A DNA stretch of 64,000 nucleotides from Euphorbia lathyris (lineage: Eukaryota > Streptophyta > Magnoliopsida > Malpighiales > Euphorbiaceae), in the NCBI RefSeq assembly GCF_963576675.1, contig NC_088919.1, forward strand, positions 50,118,501 through 50,182,500, given 5' to 3'. Position numbers and translations under genes: made by a program. Shown in pieces: positions 19,741-30,639 of the stretch; position 1 is the stretch's first letter; every line of letters starts with the position of its first letter. Below the pieces are notes generated by a model. It was not told the origin of the DNA. It worked only from the letters and a program-made list of their open reading frames with translations, and made no database searches.

Positions 19741-20440
19741 AATAAGAAGCAACCTTAGCGCAGTTAGGGTATCACATTCTTACTTTCTCTGAATTCTACA
19801 TTCCTCCATTTTCATCATCTTCATAAACTTCTATTAGCTTAAGCATCAAAGTGTATATGTTGATTCTCCGTCCTCCTTTGATCATTTTTCTATTTTATTA
19901 CAGGTCTCACCTCCACCAATCACTTATCTAAAAACTTTCCTCAACTTTTACTCACATTAAATTGGTGTGGTAGACGTGGACAACATAGAACACATGACTC
20001 ACAATAAGATCCATGTAACCCCCACCAGCTCTTCTTTTACCTTAACTCCCAACCCTATATCTCCCTGAGAGCTAGTAAGCTCATTGGATGTAAATGGGCG
20101 ACCTATCCCCCTCCATTACACAACCCCCGAGCTAGATGAGCGCCTGAAGAAATGTTTGGGTTTCCCCGACATGAAAGGAGATGATTACATGATGGTATTA
20201 CAAAACAAACTCATCTATAGTTTGGAAATGCTTCGAGAGACTATGAATAACTGGGAGGTGAACATACATCTCAAATGGAACATATCCATATCCAACTTTG
20301 AGCAGTAGAGGAGGAAATCAACCGATCAAACCCAAAGGATCTATAGTATGCTCTACGAGACACCATATTATTCACGACTATCCCATGTATAAAGAGACCT
20401 CGCACACATTCAAGCCTGAATCCTAATAAATGGTCCAAGC
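19741..20440 (+). mobile_element. Degraded Tat/Retand-like fragment: LTR tail, leader, start of gag
   Basis: After ttataaataag comes a transcript-like leader with agcttaagcatcaaagtg, resembling the acttaagcatcggag segment common near the end of Tat/Retand LTRs. A Pro/Ser-rich leader and a short frame follow. The same order (TATA, ttaagcat, leader, similar gag start) recurs at 49560-50400. No LTR boundary or primer site can be fixed. Confidence 0.5.
20084..20308 (+). pseudogene. Tat-like gag N-terminal fragment
   Basis: 74 residues beginning MDVNGRPIPLHYTTPELDER. The pattern V-N-x-x-P, T-x-ELD, LxxxxMN matches the decayed frame at about 50200-50400 (DVNDNPL, SELDQQIEAYL, ESMNILRDK), which leads into a recognisable Tat-like gag. 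It ends at a stop at 20308. Function by analogy only. Confidence 0.4.
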
Positions 20441-21444
20441 ACTAAAAAAAATGCTTTGTTGTGGCAAAAAAAAAATCGCCACAACATACAAATATTTCGT
20501 CTAAATATACTTGTAGTGACAAACCCTTGCTTCCCATTGTAATTGCTATTGTAGCGCATGTGTGACCAGCCTATAAAGGCCATTGGGACTTGACGTCATC
20601 CATTTTGTCACAGCTTTTGTTGCAATAAGCTCTTCTTGATAAGTTTCTTCTAACGAAACTATTATTTATCTCTATTGTTAAGATTATGTTGTGAGAAAGT
20701 TTTATTAGTCACCTTTATCTTATATGTTGTGATTAATAATTTATCAGAATATGTATTATATTTGGTTGCTACAAGTTTATATTTGTTGCAAAATGTGAAT
20801 TGATTTGACAAAAATCTAACACCTATTTTCGACAATATTAGTTACGGTGAAAAATAATATTTGTGTTAGTTAATTTATAATTGTATTGTGACAAAAGATA
20901 ATGTGCTATTACGTTTTGTCAAATTGGTACTTGTAATTTGTTTTTGTCTAAATGGAGACTAAAGTTTTCTTTTTGCTAAAAATGATGATTTTTTAGTTTG
21001 ACATTATAAAAATGACCGTTAACAACTTCAAAATGGAAAATTCAAAGAACTAAAGTTGTTTAGTACCACATTTACTATGGAACCAAATTTTTTATTTTCG
21101 ACAATCATTATTTTCAGAGCTTTCTCTCTCTAAGCATTCACTTTCTCTTTGCTCACCAAACAACACCTCTCTCAAAATTAAAAAGTTAAAAAATTAAAGT
21201 TGCTTAAAACATAATCAAGTTTTTGAATTTTTTAATTTTGAGATCGCCAACGTTCATTTTAATTTTGAGATCCTTGTTTTTAGTAAAACGAAAAATTTCA
21301 ATTATCTTCTAATTGCAAACGAAAACCTCAGACATAGTTTAGGAATTTTTTTTTCTTTTACAAATATCAATTTGACAAAATGTGAAAGCATATGGTTTTT
21401 TTAAGACTTTATCTTATTTTTAATATAATATTTGTTGCAATTAA
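20441..21444. other. AT-rich DNA, possible DNA-transposon end
   Basis: Begins with cactaaaaaaaatgc (20440-20454), then a hairpin with perfect 9-bp arms tgttgtggc / gccacaaca (20457-20465, 20478-20486). CACTA transposons start with CACTA and often have such subterminal inverted repeats, but no matching far end was found. The rest is AT-rich without a frame. The LINE at 21464 interrupts this DNA, which resumes at 46446. Confidence 0.3.
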
Positions 21445-21552
21445 TTTAACGTAACAAATGATAACAACAACAATAACAAAGCCTTAGTCTCGAAATTATT
21501 CGGGGTCGGCTAATATGAACCATCATATAAAACCGTGAAATCAAGTCGGATC

Positions 21553-23059
21553 AGCGACACAAATTCTCCCCCTCCACTCTGCCCTATCCACTACCATATT
21601 TTTCTCAATCCCCAATAAACTCATATCACTCTCGATCACCCTCCTCTAAGTTTGCTTAGGTCTTCCGCTACCCCTCACCACTACATCCCTTTGCCACTCT
21701 TCAGTCCTCCTAACCGGCGCATCAAGCGCTCTTCGTTTTACGTGGCCAAACCACCTTAGTCGGTTTTCCCTCATTTTATTCTCAATAGATGTAACCCCTA
21801 CTTTTGTCCTAATTATTTCATTACTCACCCGATCCTTTCTCGTATGACAACACATCCATCTCAACATACGCATCTCCGCCACCGACATCTTATGGATGTG
21901 ACAGTGTTTAACTGTCCAACACTCCGTACCATATAACAGTGCGGGTCTGATTGCCGTGCGGTAGAATTTTCCCTTCAATCTATTAGGCATGCCGGGGTCA
22001 CAAAGGAAACCCGTAGCACTCTTCCACTTCGCCCAACCATATTTAATCCTATGAGCAACATCTCCATCTACTTCTCCATCTATTTGGATAATAGATCCTA
22101 AATACCGAACGCGATCTGATGCCTGAACCACTCTCCCATCTAGGATGATTGTCCCTGCCTCCCTACTCCTATCGCCGCTAAACTTACACTCCAAATATTC
22201 TGTCTTACTTCGGCTCAACTTAAAGCCTCTAGATTCTAAAGTTTGTCTCCATAGTTCCAACTTCCTCTCCACGCCTTCTTTCGTCTCATCAGCCAATACA
22301 ATATCATCTGCAAACAACATACACCATGGTATACCATCTTGAAGTGAACTCGTTAGTTCATCCATAACAATGGCAAAAAGAAATGGGCTTAGTTCAGAAC
22401 CTTGATGCACTCCAATCGTAATAGGGAACTCTTCACTCTTCCCAACACTGGTACGTACACTCGTGCATGCTCCCTCATACATGTCCTTTATGATGTCAAT
22501 ATATTTCCGCAAAATGTCTTTCCTTATTAAGGCCCACCAAAGTACTTCCCTTGGTACCTTATCATATGCCTTCTCCAAGTCAATGAAAACCATATGCAAG
22601 TCTTTCTTCTTATTTCGATAGTGCTCCATTAATTGTCTCATTAGATGGATGGCTTCCACAGTTGATCTTCCCGGCATAAAGTCAAACTGGTTTTCTGAGA
22701 TCTTCACCGTCCTCCTTAGCCTTTGTTCGATCACTCGCTCCCAAAGTTTCATAGTGTGACTCATTAATTTGATTCCTCGATAGTTGGCACAATCCTGGAC
22801 ATGGCCTTTGTTCTTATACAAAGGGATTAGGATACTTTTCCTCCATTCTGATGGCATCTTATTGTTTCTCCAAATTTTATTGAAGAACGTCGTCAACCAT
22901 TCAATTCCTCTCTCTCCCAAACATCTCCAAATCTCAATAGGGATGCCATCAGGTCCTACTGATTTCTTCAATCTCATCTTATTTAATGCCATTTTGACTT
23001 CACCCTTTTGAATTCTCCATATGCATTCACGATTTACCATATCGTGAGGGATACTTATA
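21553..23059 (-). pseudogene. RTE LINE reverse transcriptase half
   Basis: Continues the LINE frame from the element 4 insertion site (SIPHDMVNRECIW). RT motifs are KSVGPDGIPIEIW, ILIPLYKNKG, NYRGIKLMSHTMKLWE, FIDLEKAYDKVPR, GVHQGSELSPFLFAI and the catalytic FADDIV (near 22296-22322). A conserved tail follows with YGTECWTVK and RWFGHVKRR. TAG at 21646-21648 interrupts GRPKQT, where family members have Trp; the frame then runs on to a natural end at ADPT near 21553. The enzyme copies the LINE RNA at a nicked target site. Confidence 0.93.
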
Positions 23060-23568
23060 TGATGTAGCGTGAAATCGACTGAGAGTTTTAATCGTAAACT
23101 CACAAAGAATACAGTCTTTTCAAGCTAAACTTGAAGGTTTAATAAACCGAAAACAAGGATGAACCTTGAGCTCCAATGGAGGCTTGAGATAAATTTCATA
23201 AAAGTTAGGGTTTCATTACAAACAAATGAGCTTATATACTCCAAAAAAATAAGAGGGAAAAGACTAAAAGCCCTTGAATAGTGTTTCTATCAAAACATAG
23301 GAACAAGGGTGAGATGGGAAGGGAAAGAAATAATGGCAACCTAGTAAATAGGGGGTGATGGCAAAACAATAATTGCACAAGAGGAGGATCTGTCCCCCAA
23401 AGGTAAGAACTTGGAGGAGAAGTATCCTTCTGGCAGGACACGCCCCGCGTGGACCTTGGTACGCCCCGCGTGACTTAGCTACTGAGATTGGAGAGTCTTC
23501 GAGGAGCACTTCACGCATGGCGTTCCTGGAGTCACGCCCCGCGTATTGGAGCCTCTGATCTTGGCGAT
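23060..23568 (-). repeat. Element 4 3' LTR, left piece
   Basis: Plus strand starts tgatgtagcgtgaaatc, next to the LINE target duplication, and runs to gcgat (23564-23568), one copy of element 5's target duplication. TATATAAG on the minus strand is near 23226-23235. Four sites of the phased array remain here, including 23440 and 23461 (21 bp apart). Confidence 0.93.
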
Positions 23569-25783
23569 TGTTAGACAAGGTGCTGACGGCCTCGCCCGGG
23601 CGGACCGGGGGGTGGACACGTCATGGCGACGTAAGCGGTGATTGGCGCCGAAAGCAACCAATCGTGGAATCAAGCTGCTCGGCAGGACCGGAGCTCGGAG
23701 TATGGAAGAGTCGCTACCCACGAATGGGAAAATGAACACCGATCCCTTGCGGGAGACCGGTGAGGGTTCGGGAAACTTAGGTACGAGCCGAGAAGTCTAG
23801 CTCCTTTCCAGAGAAAGGCTACTAGGCACCCCGACATCACCCGGTTATGAACCACCGGCCTCCTACTCAGCGTGTTAGGCGATAACGGACTAATCGCATA
23901 TTTCTTTAAGTTTAAAATTCATTTGAAACCTTTTCTTTCTCGCTTTGAAAACCGTTTTGAGCATGTCATTAAAAGCCATTTTAGTAAAGAATCACCCATT
24001 TTACATAAATTAAAAATACATAGGAGAGAGAGGGGGAGAAGAAAGAATTGATTTATTCACAGTGTGATTTTATGCTTTAGACTATACACTAATTCTAAGC
24101 TAATCTCATTCCCCAAAAACGAGTTTATTTACATGATTCGTACTTTAATCGCTGTTGGAACGATTTAGGTACGTTTCATAACCCCGTTAATTTACATGAC
24201 ATCGACTCGAATCGATGTTGGAACGACTCGAGCGTTTGAAAACGTGAGATAAGAAGTTTTAACAAAAAAACGTGGTTAAGCATACAAGTCCATTTATTTT
24301 TGCACAAAATCAGTTAGACAAGAAAACGATTCAAAACTCTATTATTTACAAATAGAAAACGATTTTAATTACAAGGTTCGCTCAATCCGCCGTTGGAACG
24401 GATTTAAGGTTTCAACACGTGATATTTTGGAAATGGTTTAAAAATGACAAAAAACGTTATTTACACTTTAGGAATATCTAGAAAAGTTTTTAATTTAAAC
24501 AAACAACTTGAAATCTCTTTTTGTCTTTTATTTTCCCCTTTTCACTCAATTAGCCTTTACTTGAACATCATTACAATAATTAACAAATCAAGGCCAAATT
24601 TACCCAATCAAATATATTTAAATATATACATATATAGAAAAAAAAAATAGAAATACGTATATATACGTAGTTTTATCTAAAAATAAGGATATATCTATAG
24701 ATAAAAATGAGTAAGAAATACTATATGATATAATAAAGAAAATGAGAAAGAATACTAAATATAATACATTTTTTATTCTAGTTAAAGCTATGTAAAAATA
24801 ATAGGCAAAAGTCCCAAAATAAGAGAATATCATTTATCCCAAAATGGTTTCAACTAATAATAGCTAATATAACCCAAACAACCCAAAAACTATATATATA
24901 TATACATATATTACTTTATAACATTAAATCCAAACAAATTAAATTTCAACATGGAATAAATAGCTATATAATACATAATTAATAGTTATAGGACTTAAAA
25001 ATAATTTTTATAAACATATTACATAATTAAATACACATGTACACAAGTATAAATATCAAAAAGTTGAGAAAAGAGGGTTAAAAGGGTGATTTTCGGATTC
25101 CAGAAGATTACCGACGGAAAATCCGTCGGTAATCTGCTGTTAGTGACAGAAATGACAGAATATCAGAAACAGTCCCTATACTTTCCAGATTTATTCAAAT
25201 GCTTTAGATTAGATCTATTCTATCATTTTGGACCTCCGAACTACCAAAATAGGATCATAGTCTATAACGGAGACTCCTAAAACGACGTTTTATTTTTAAA
25301 CGTTATTTAGAAATATTTTCAAAACTTATAATTACAACGTTTTTTAATCCCGAACTACCTTTGAGTCGGATCACGGTTCATATTGGGATATTAAAACGAG
25401 GTTTTTTATTTCAAAAACAAAACCAAACGTTTGTTTAACACGAGACTAAAATTAAATAAATGCAGAATAATAAATAAAACGTGATAAATAAATAATTAAC
25501 TAAATAAATAAAACTTTAGAGTAAATAAATAAAATGAATAAATAAATAAAGGAAATAAATAAAACGAGTCTAGTCCTCGGATTATACCTCAAGATCGGTA
25601 TTGACAGCTGAAGTCGGTTGATTTCACGAATCGTGATTTTTCGGTGTTTTTGGTAAAATATTTAACTTTGAAAAATTTGGATTTTTTTAGGAAAAAAATG
25701 TTTTTCCCAAAAAATTCACTTTCTCTCTCTAAAAATTTCCTTAGAGTGAGAAGCTCTCCAAAAAGTCCTCACTCAAATGCATG

Positions 25784-25814
25784 GGGATCCGTGCCTTTTA
25801 TAGGCACGGATCCC
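25784..25814 (-). promoter_or_regulatory. TATA box forming the loop of a perfect 12-bp hairpin (3' LTR)
   Basis: Arms gggatccgtgcc (25784-25795) and ggcacggatccc (25803-25814) are perfect reverse complements. The seven-base loop reads TATAAAA on the coding (minus) strand. Transcription would start about 25-30 bp to the left. The right LTR keeps it unchanged at 39738-39768. Confidence 0.85.
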
Positions 25815-25822
25815 AAAAAAAA

Positions 25823-26010
25823 TTTGGGCGTAGCCCGATGGGTGTCGGGCTACGCCCAAAAATTTTGGGCCTACGCCCAAAATGGTTTGGCGAACGCCCA
25901 ACCAGTGTTGGGCGAACGCCCAACGTTGGTTGGGCGTTCGCCCAACAGACGTTGGGCGTTCGCCCAACGGATGTTGGGCGCACGCCCAACGTAGGTTGGG
26001 GGCGCGCGCC
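25823..26010 (-). repeat. Palindrome row upstream of TATA (element 5 3' LTR)
   Basis: Starts with a perfect 16-bp stem (25823-25838 with 25845-25860, loop tgggtg). Palindromes of type TTGGGCG-nn-CGCCCAA follow, centred near 25872, 25893, 25915, 25937, 25959 and 25981, that is every 21-22 bp. A more degenerate GC-rich tail extends to about 26090. Confidence 0.9.
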
Positions 26011-26225
26011 CCGCTGTCGCAGGGTGTGCGCCCCGCATGCGTCGGCTGCCGCTAGGCGCTCGTCCAACGCCGCTGAGCACCCGCGAGCCGTACACTTGAC
26101 GATCGCAACCCCTACAGATCCTCTCGTGATTTTTATTATTATTTTTGCTTTAAATTATCAGAACCAACCGCTTCAACCGTCTTGTTATGGGTTTTCGTCA
26201 CAGGTCCTCCGACTCGGTGTCTACA

Positions 26226-26260
26226 GTTGCCCCTACTTTCCTATTTTGACAGTGATGTGC
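26226..26260 (-). other. Polypurine tract of element 5
   Basis: Minus strand ...GGAAAGTAGGGGCAAC immediately before the 3' LTR start TGTAGAC, the expected position for plus-strand priming. Confidence 0.75.
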
Positions 26261-26399
26261 GTGTTTTGAAAACGTTTTTTGCTAACGCAACACATGCAAT
26301 GTAAATATATTAAAGTAAAATACACGTATAGAGTAGGAGGAAGAATACCTGATCTCCATGCCGCATGCTCCGGCCTTGTCTTCGATCTTTGCCTTGTCT

Positions 26400-27310
26400 G
26401 TCCCGTCAATAGCAACCCTGGTCCACGACCGCGGGTAAAATGGCTCAAAAGCAACCCTGGTCTCTAAATCGACCGCCGGCAAAATGGCTCAAAAGCAACC
26501 CTGGTCCATGACCGCGGGTAGAATGGCTCAAAAGCAAACCTGGTCCACGACCGCGGGTAAAATGGCTCAAAAGCGACCCTGGTCTCTAAATCGACCGCAG
26601 GCAAAATGGCTCAATAGCAACCCTGGTCCACGACCGTGGGTAAAATGGCTCAAAAGCAATCCTGGTCTCTAAATCGACCGCAGGCAAAATGGCTCAATAG
26701 CAACCCTGGTCCACGACCGCGGGTAAAATGGCTCAAAAGCAACCCTGGTCTCTAAATCGACCGCAGGCAAAATGGCTCAAAAGCAACCCTGTTCCACGAC
26801 CGCGAGTAAAATGGCTCAAAAGCAACCCTGGTCTCTAAATCGACCGCAGGCAAAATGGCTCAAAAGCAACCCTGGTCCATGACCGCGGGTAAAATGGCTC
26901 AAAAGCAACCATGGTCTCTAAATCGACCGCAGGCAAAATGGCTCAAAAGCAACCCTGGTCCACGACCGCTGGTAAAATGGCTCAAAAGCAACCCTGGTCT
27001 CTAAATCGACCGCAGGCAAAATGGCTCAAAAGCAACCCTGGTCCACGATCGCGGGTAAAATGGCTCAATAGCAACTCTGGTCAACGACCGTGGGTAAAAT
27101 GGATTAATAGCAACCTCGGTCATCGACCGTAGGTAAGATGGCTCAATAGCAACCTCGGTCATCGACCGTAGGTAAGATGGCTCTCTCTAGCAACCCTGGT
27201 TTCTAAATCGATCGTAGTTGAAATGGCTCTCTCTAGCGACCTTGGTCTCTAAATCGACCGCAGGTAAAATGGCTCTTTCTAGCGACCCTAGTCTCTAAAT
27301 CGACCGCAGG
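26400..27310 (-). repeat. Tandem repeat with alternating 39- and 44-bp units in element 5 3' region
   Basis: Units share aaaatggctcaaaagcaacc then alternate between ctggtccacgaccgcgggt (39 bp) and ctggtctctaaatcgaccgcaggc (44 bp), an 83-bp higher-order unit. Homogeneous from about 26415 to 27060, degenerate toward 27310. Its place between coding region and 3' LTR fits the hypervariable 3' region known from Ogre-type elements, a reported source of satellite DNA. Confidence 0.93.
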
Positions 27311-29470
27311 CGTGTAGTGATGCATATAGATGGGTGAATGTAGCCTAGTCTATGGATGCGTGTAAACCCCTATGTGTGTGTATGCAGGTGATAGTGCGTG
27401 TGTCTGAATGTATGTAAGTGTGGCATATGCGTTTTTCTTTATGCTGATGTATGGACATGTGTGTATGCAAACTATGTATGCGCAGATGAGCTGGTCGGAT
27501 GGATTCCCTTTTCATAGGCTTGAGGGTTTTGGTAGTTTTGGATCGAGAAACGATGTTTCAGTCCATCCCCAGGGTGTGCAAGGATGAGGGTGAGGATAAG
27601 TTTGAAACCAAGGGTTGTAAGGATGGGGATTTGGTTTTGATGAGCTTGTGTCAAAGGGGCTCTCGCCTTTAACCAGATATTGACGCATTCATTTTTTCCC
27701 TAATTTTGCTTAAGTCGCCCTTTTCGGGTTTTCGACTCAACGGGATCTCTCTGATATTCTCTATCTCTCCTTTTGCATGAACCGCCCCTAGGGGTTTTCA
27801 ATTCATCTTTTCTATATCTCACCGATTTTCTCTATCTCTCCTTTTGCTTGGATCGCCTCTTTTGAGGTTTTCAATCCAACTTTTGTTCAGTTTTTTTTTT
27901 ATTGTAAATGATACCGGATAGCACAGGGGGTTCATATCCACGGGCCACTTCTATGCTGAGCATTTGACGATGAGTTCATGCCTGGTGCCTTCGTTAATGG
28001 AGAAGCTTCCGGGGCGAGATGGACGGTGATCTGATTGCATGGTCGTGCCCCCGATTAAAGTTACCGTCTTGGTGTGGGTTAGAAGTTGATGCGAGCGCAT
28101 GCCCCTGCCAACTTGAGGTGAGATTTCACGTGCGCTCAAGCTAGGGATACTGCCGTTGGGAGTAGTTATGGAGGAGAGATGCTTCGGTCGAAGTTTGACT
28201 CTTGAGAGGACCATATAGGAGCGGAGGAACCAGACTTCATGGGGCATGAGAGAGAGGAATAGTCTCTTTTTTTAGTTTTTTTTCTAGATTTTGGATCGGT
28301 TTATGGGTGTGATTTTAGTTAAGATGGGGTGTCTATTGATGCGGGTGTTTTCATTGCAAATGCAACCGTCTAGCTTAAATAAAGCACTTGGCAAACATAA
28401 ATTGAATTGTTTACTGCTCAGTTCATTAACCACTGTCACCAAAGTATGCCCTTTCGGGTTTTCACATTTCAGTTATTTTAACGCTCTCCTTTTACCCCCC
28501 GGAATTTTCAAATAAGCGCCCTATGAGGTTTTCACTAATTGGGGTGTCCCTTATTGTTGCATAGGCCGTTCTTTGTGGATTTTCAACCTATCGGGATTTT
28601 CGTTCTTTTTTTTTTTTTAATTCTCATGAGAAAGATTCCTTGGGTTCCTTTAAGATTGACCGTAGTTCTAAACTTCGTCGCCGCCTTTGTCTTCATTCGA
28701 CTACACATTTGATCTTTCCTTGCTAAAGTGAGCTTTTCTCGTACATTAGATCACCCATTTGCTGGGCAATGTCAACCGCTCTTGTCCTCTTGACGCCCCT
28801 CGGCTAGTTACGTCTGCTTGATAATTTTCTCTTACTTCTGATTGGCTTGTCTTTGCCCCTGAGCCTTTTCAGCATTGCCTTTTTTTTTTACTTTGAGTCA
28901 TCATAGATCTGAACCTTTTCATTGATCCTGGAACATGGTCCTTTATCGTTGATAGGTTAGTTGCTCCCGTCTTGTTCTGAATGGTGCACTCATGCACTGG
29001 TGTCCCCTTTGGGGGGAGGAATTTTTGTCGATGCCTTAGTGCTAGCATGGTTCTGAGGGCTTGTTGCTTACCCCTTCTTTTCTTTTCTTTTTCTCTCTTT
29101 TGGACTTTGTTGATTGTCGCTCCGTCTTCTTTTTGGCAAAAGCCGGTGAGAACCCTTCATTTGATGGGTCTATGCCCGACTTATCATCGTAGAGCCAAGG
29201 AATCGCTTCTCATGATTTGTATTTTTTTTTTACTCTCTTAGTTTTCTCTCTTCAGTGGTTAAGTACTGAGCAACAAGTATATTCTAGAACTTATGTCCGT
29301 GCCATGATAGAAGCGGGAATATCTCAATTGAGTAGATATCAAATGTAAGTACGTATGTTTAGGATAAATTTGCGGAAATGAAATTTCATTGAATTCAAAA
29401 GGAGGTTAACAACATCTTGTGGAATAGAAGATAAAATAAAAGACAAGGATAAAGACTACAAGTGCAATCC
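27311..29470 (-). other. Element 5 3' non-coding region with dispersed GCCC...GGGTTTTC motif
   Basis: No gene recognised. Between about 27710 and 28600 a motif such as cgcccttttcgggttttc recurs at least six times (near 27716, 27782, 27846, 28446, 28518, 28562), with a small CCC/GGG stem followed by TTTTC. It may be the remains of an older tandem array. Confidence 0.55.
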
Positions 29471-29479
29471 TCTCTCTCA

Positions 29480-30300
29480 TGCTACTTCAGGAAGCTTCAG
29501 ATTCTTCCACTTCATAAGTGTCCTCAATCTCGAGAACTTCTTCTTTAGCTTATCCTGATCCGTTGTAGACTTCACCGTTCAAGGAACCAGTCGAAGGCTT
29601 CATCTGTTGAGAAGGATCTGGATCACTTATCTTTCCAGCTTCGATGAGATCTTGGATTTCATGCTTCAACCTCATGCAAGTACTTGTTTCGTGACCATAT
29701 TTCTGGTGGAAGTGGCAGTAGCCCCTGCGTTTGGCTAACTCAGTGGTTTGACCTCCCGTGGTTGGTAGAGGATGAAGTATGTCATGCATTCGTAGACCCT
29801 CCAACACTTCAAATAAGGGTTGAGTGAAAGTGGAGAATTCCCTTCCCTCCCTTCTATACTGAGTGGGCGATGGAGGGCGAACAACCCTGGTAATCTCATG
29901 TCCCCGATGGTGTGGATCTTGTTGTGTTCGTGAAACATGGTGTGAGACTACCCTTGGTGGAGTGAATGTTTGTGGATTAGCTTGTGACGCGAGCTGGAAT
30001 ATAGGTTTCTCCACAGCAGCTTTCGGGATCTCCGCAACCAGTGACTCGCTCAGGACCTCCCTGACCAACCTTTTCAGCTCTATCTTGAATTCATCTGAAG
30101 CAAGGATATCGGGAAGAACTTGCTCGATTTCTGCTCTGAGATTGAATCTCCTATCATCTCTTGGGAATTTTCAACCCCCTCATGCTTAGTAGCCTCCGGA
30201 TCATTAAGAGCACGTTTGAACTCATCAGAAAAGATGTATTTAGCTAAATCCCCTTGCACACGGCTCTCAAGATTGTGGTTTGAATTGCTGGACTAGGCCA
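29480..30300 (-). pseudogene. Element 5 gag-like gene (Tat/Ogre type)
   Basis: Probable start ATG at 30300, followed two codons later by TAG, then NLESRVQGDLAKYIFSDEFK. A frameshift near 30130 leads into the open frame 30068-29550. The key feature is YCHFHQKYGHETSTCMRLK followed by HEIQDLIEAGKI, matching the CxxHxxxGHxTxxC-LK-LI-G signature of Tat/Ogre gag. The TAA near 29550 is followed in phase by an acidic tail (EEVLEIEDTYEVEESEAS). About 270 codons, shorter than a full Ogre gag; the capsid core is not obvious. Probable RNA-binding part of a gag protein. Confidence 0.72.
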
Positions 30301-30639
30301 TGAGTTGGGTTTCTAATAAGGAAAGAGAAAGGATCGGTGAGTGGAGCATTTTAGGCATTATGAATTTTGATGATGCGATGCACGTGTGATGTGAATGCCA
30401 GAGCTATCTACTTGTGCCTCCTATCGCTGGATGTATGATTTATGCATGATTCGTGGTGTGTGCTTTATTTCTTACAACATAAACACGATTTGACTAGACC
30501 TATACCTCTTTTTACCAGAGCTGTCGGCAGCGCTTCGATCGTCTGTGCTAACTTACCTGTTTGGAAGTGCGGATGCCCGAAACCATTTCAACTATTGTAC
30601 ACACATTAGTATGAACCCTACGAGTTTACTATGCAATGC

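Larger units (their letters stand above)
23569..26225 (-). repeat. Element 5 3' LTR (2657 bp)
   Basis: Minus strand TGTAGACACCGAGTCGG to CACCTTGTCTAACA. Very similar to the right LTR, with differences concentrated in the palindrome row. Contains an aataaa-rich stretch (about 25450-25565), a perfect stem at 25101-25131 and the promoter hairpin at 25784-25814. Confidence 0.95.

Noticed and set aside
25644..26269. Overlapping frames on both strands in the element 5 LTR (proline/arginine-rich, up to 162 codons; likewise 39700-40257)
   Set aside because: They are produced by the palindrome row, which reads open in several frames on both strands. No protein-like pattern outside the repeat.
26279..27132. 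Frames with repeated MAQKQPWS
   Set aside because: Translation of the 39/44-bp tandem repeat; the 44-bp unit shifts frame, so no constraint on a protein is likely.
25440..27310. CRISPR-like array suggested by regularly spaced repeats
   Set aside because: Repeats are contiguous tandem units without unique spacers, no cas genes, and the setting is a plant retrotransposon.
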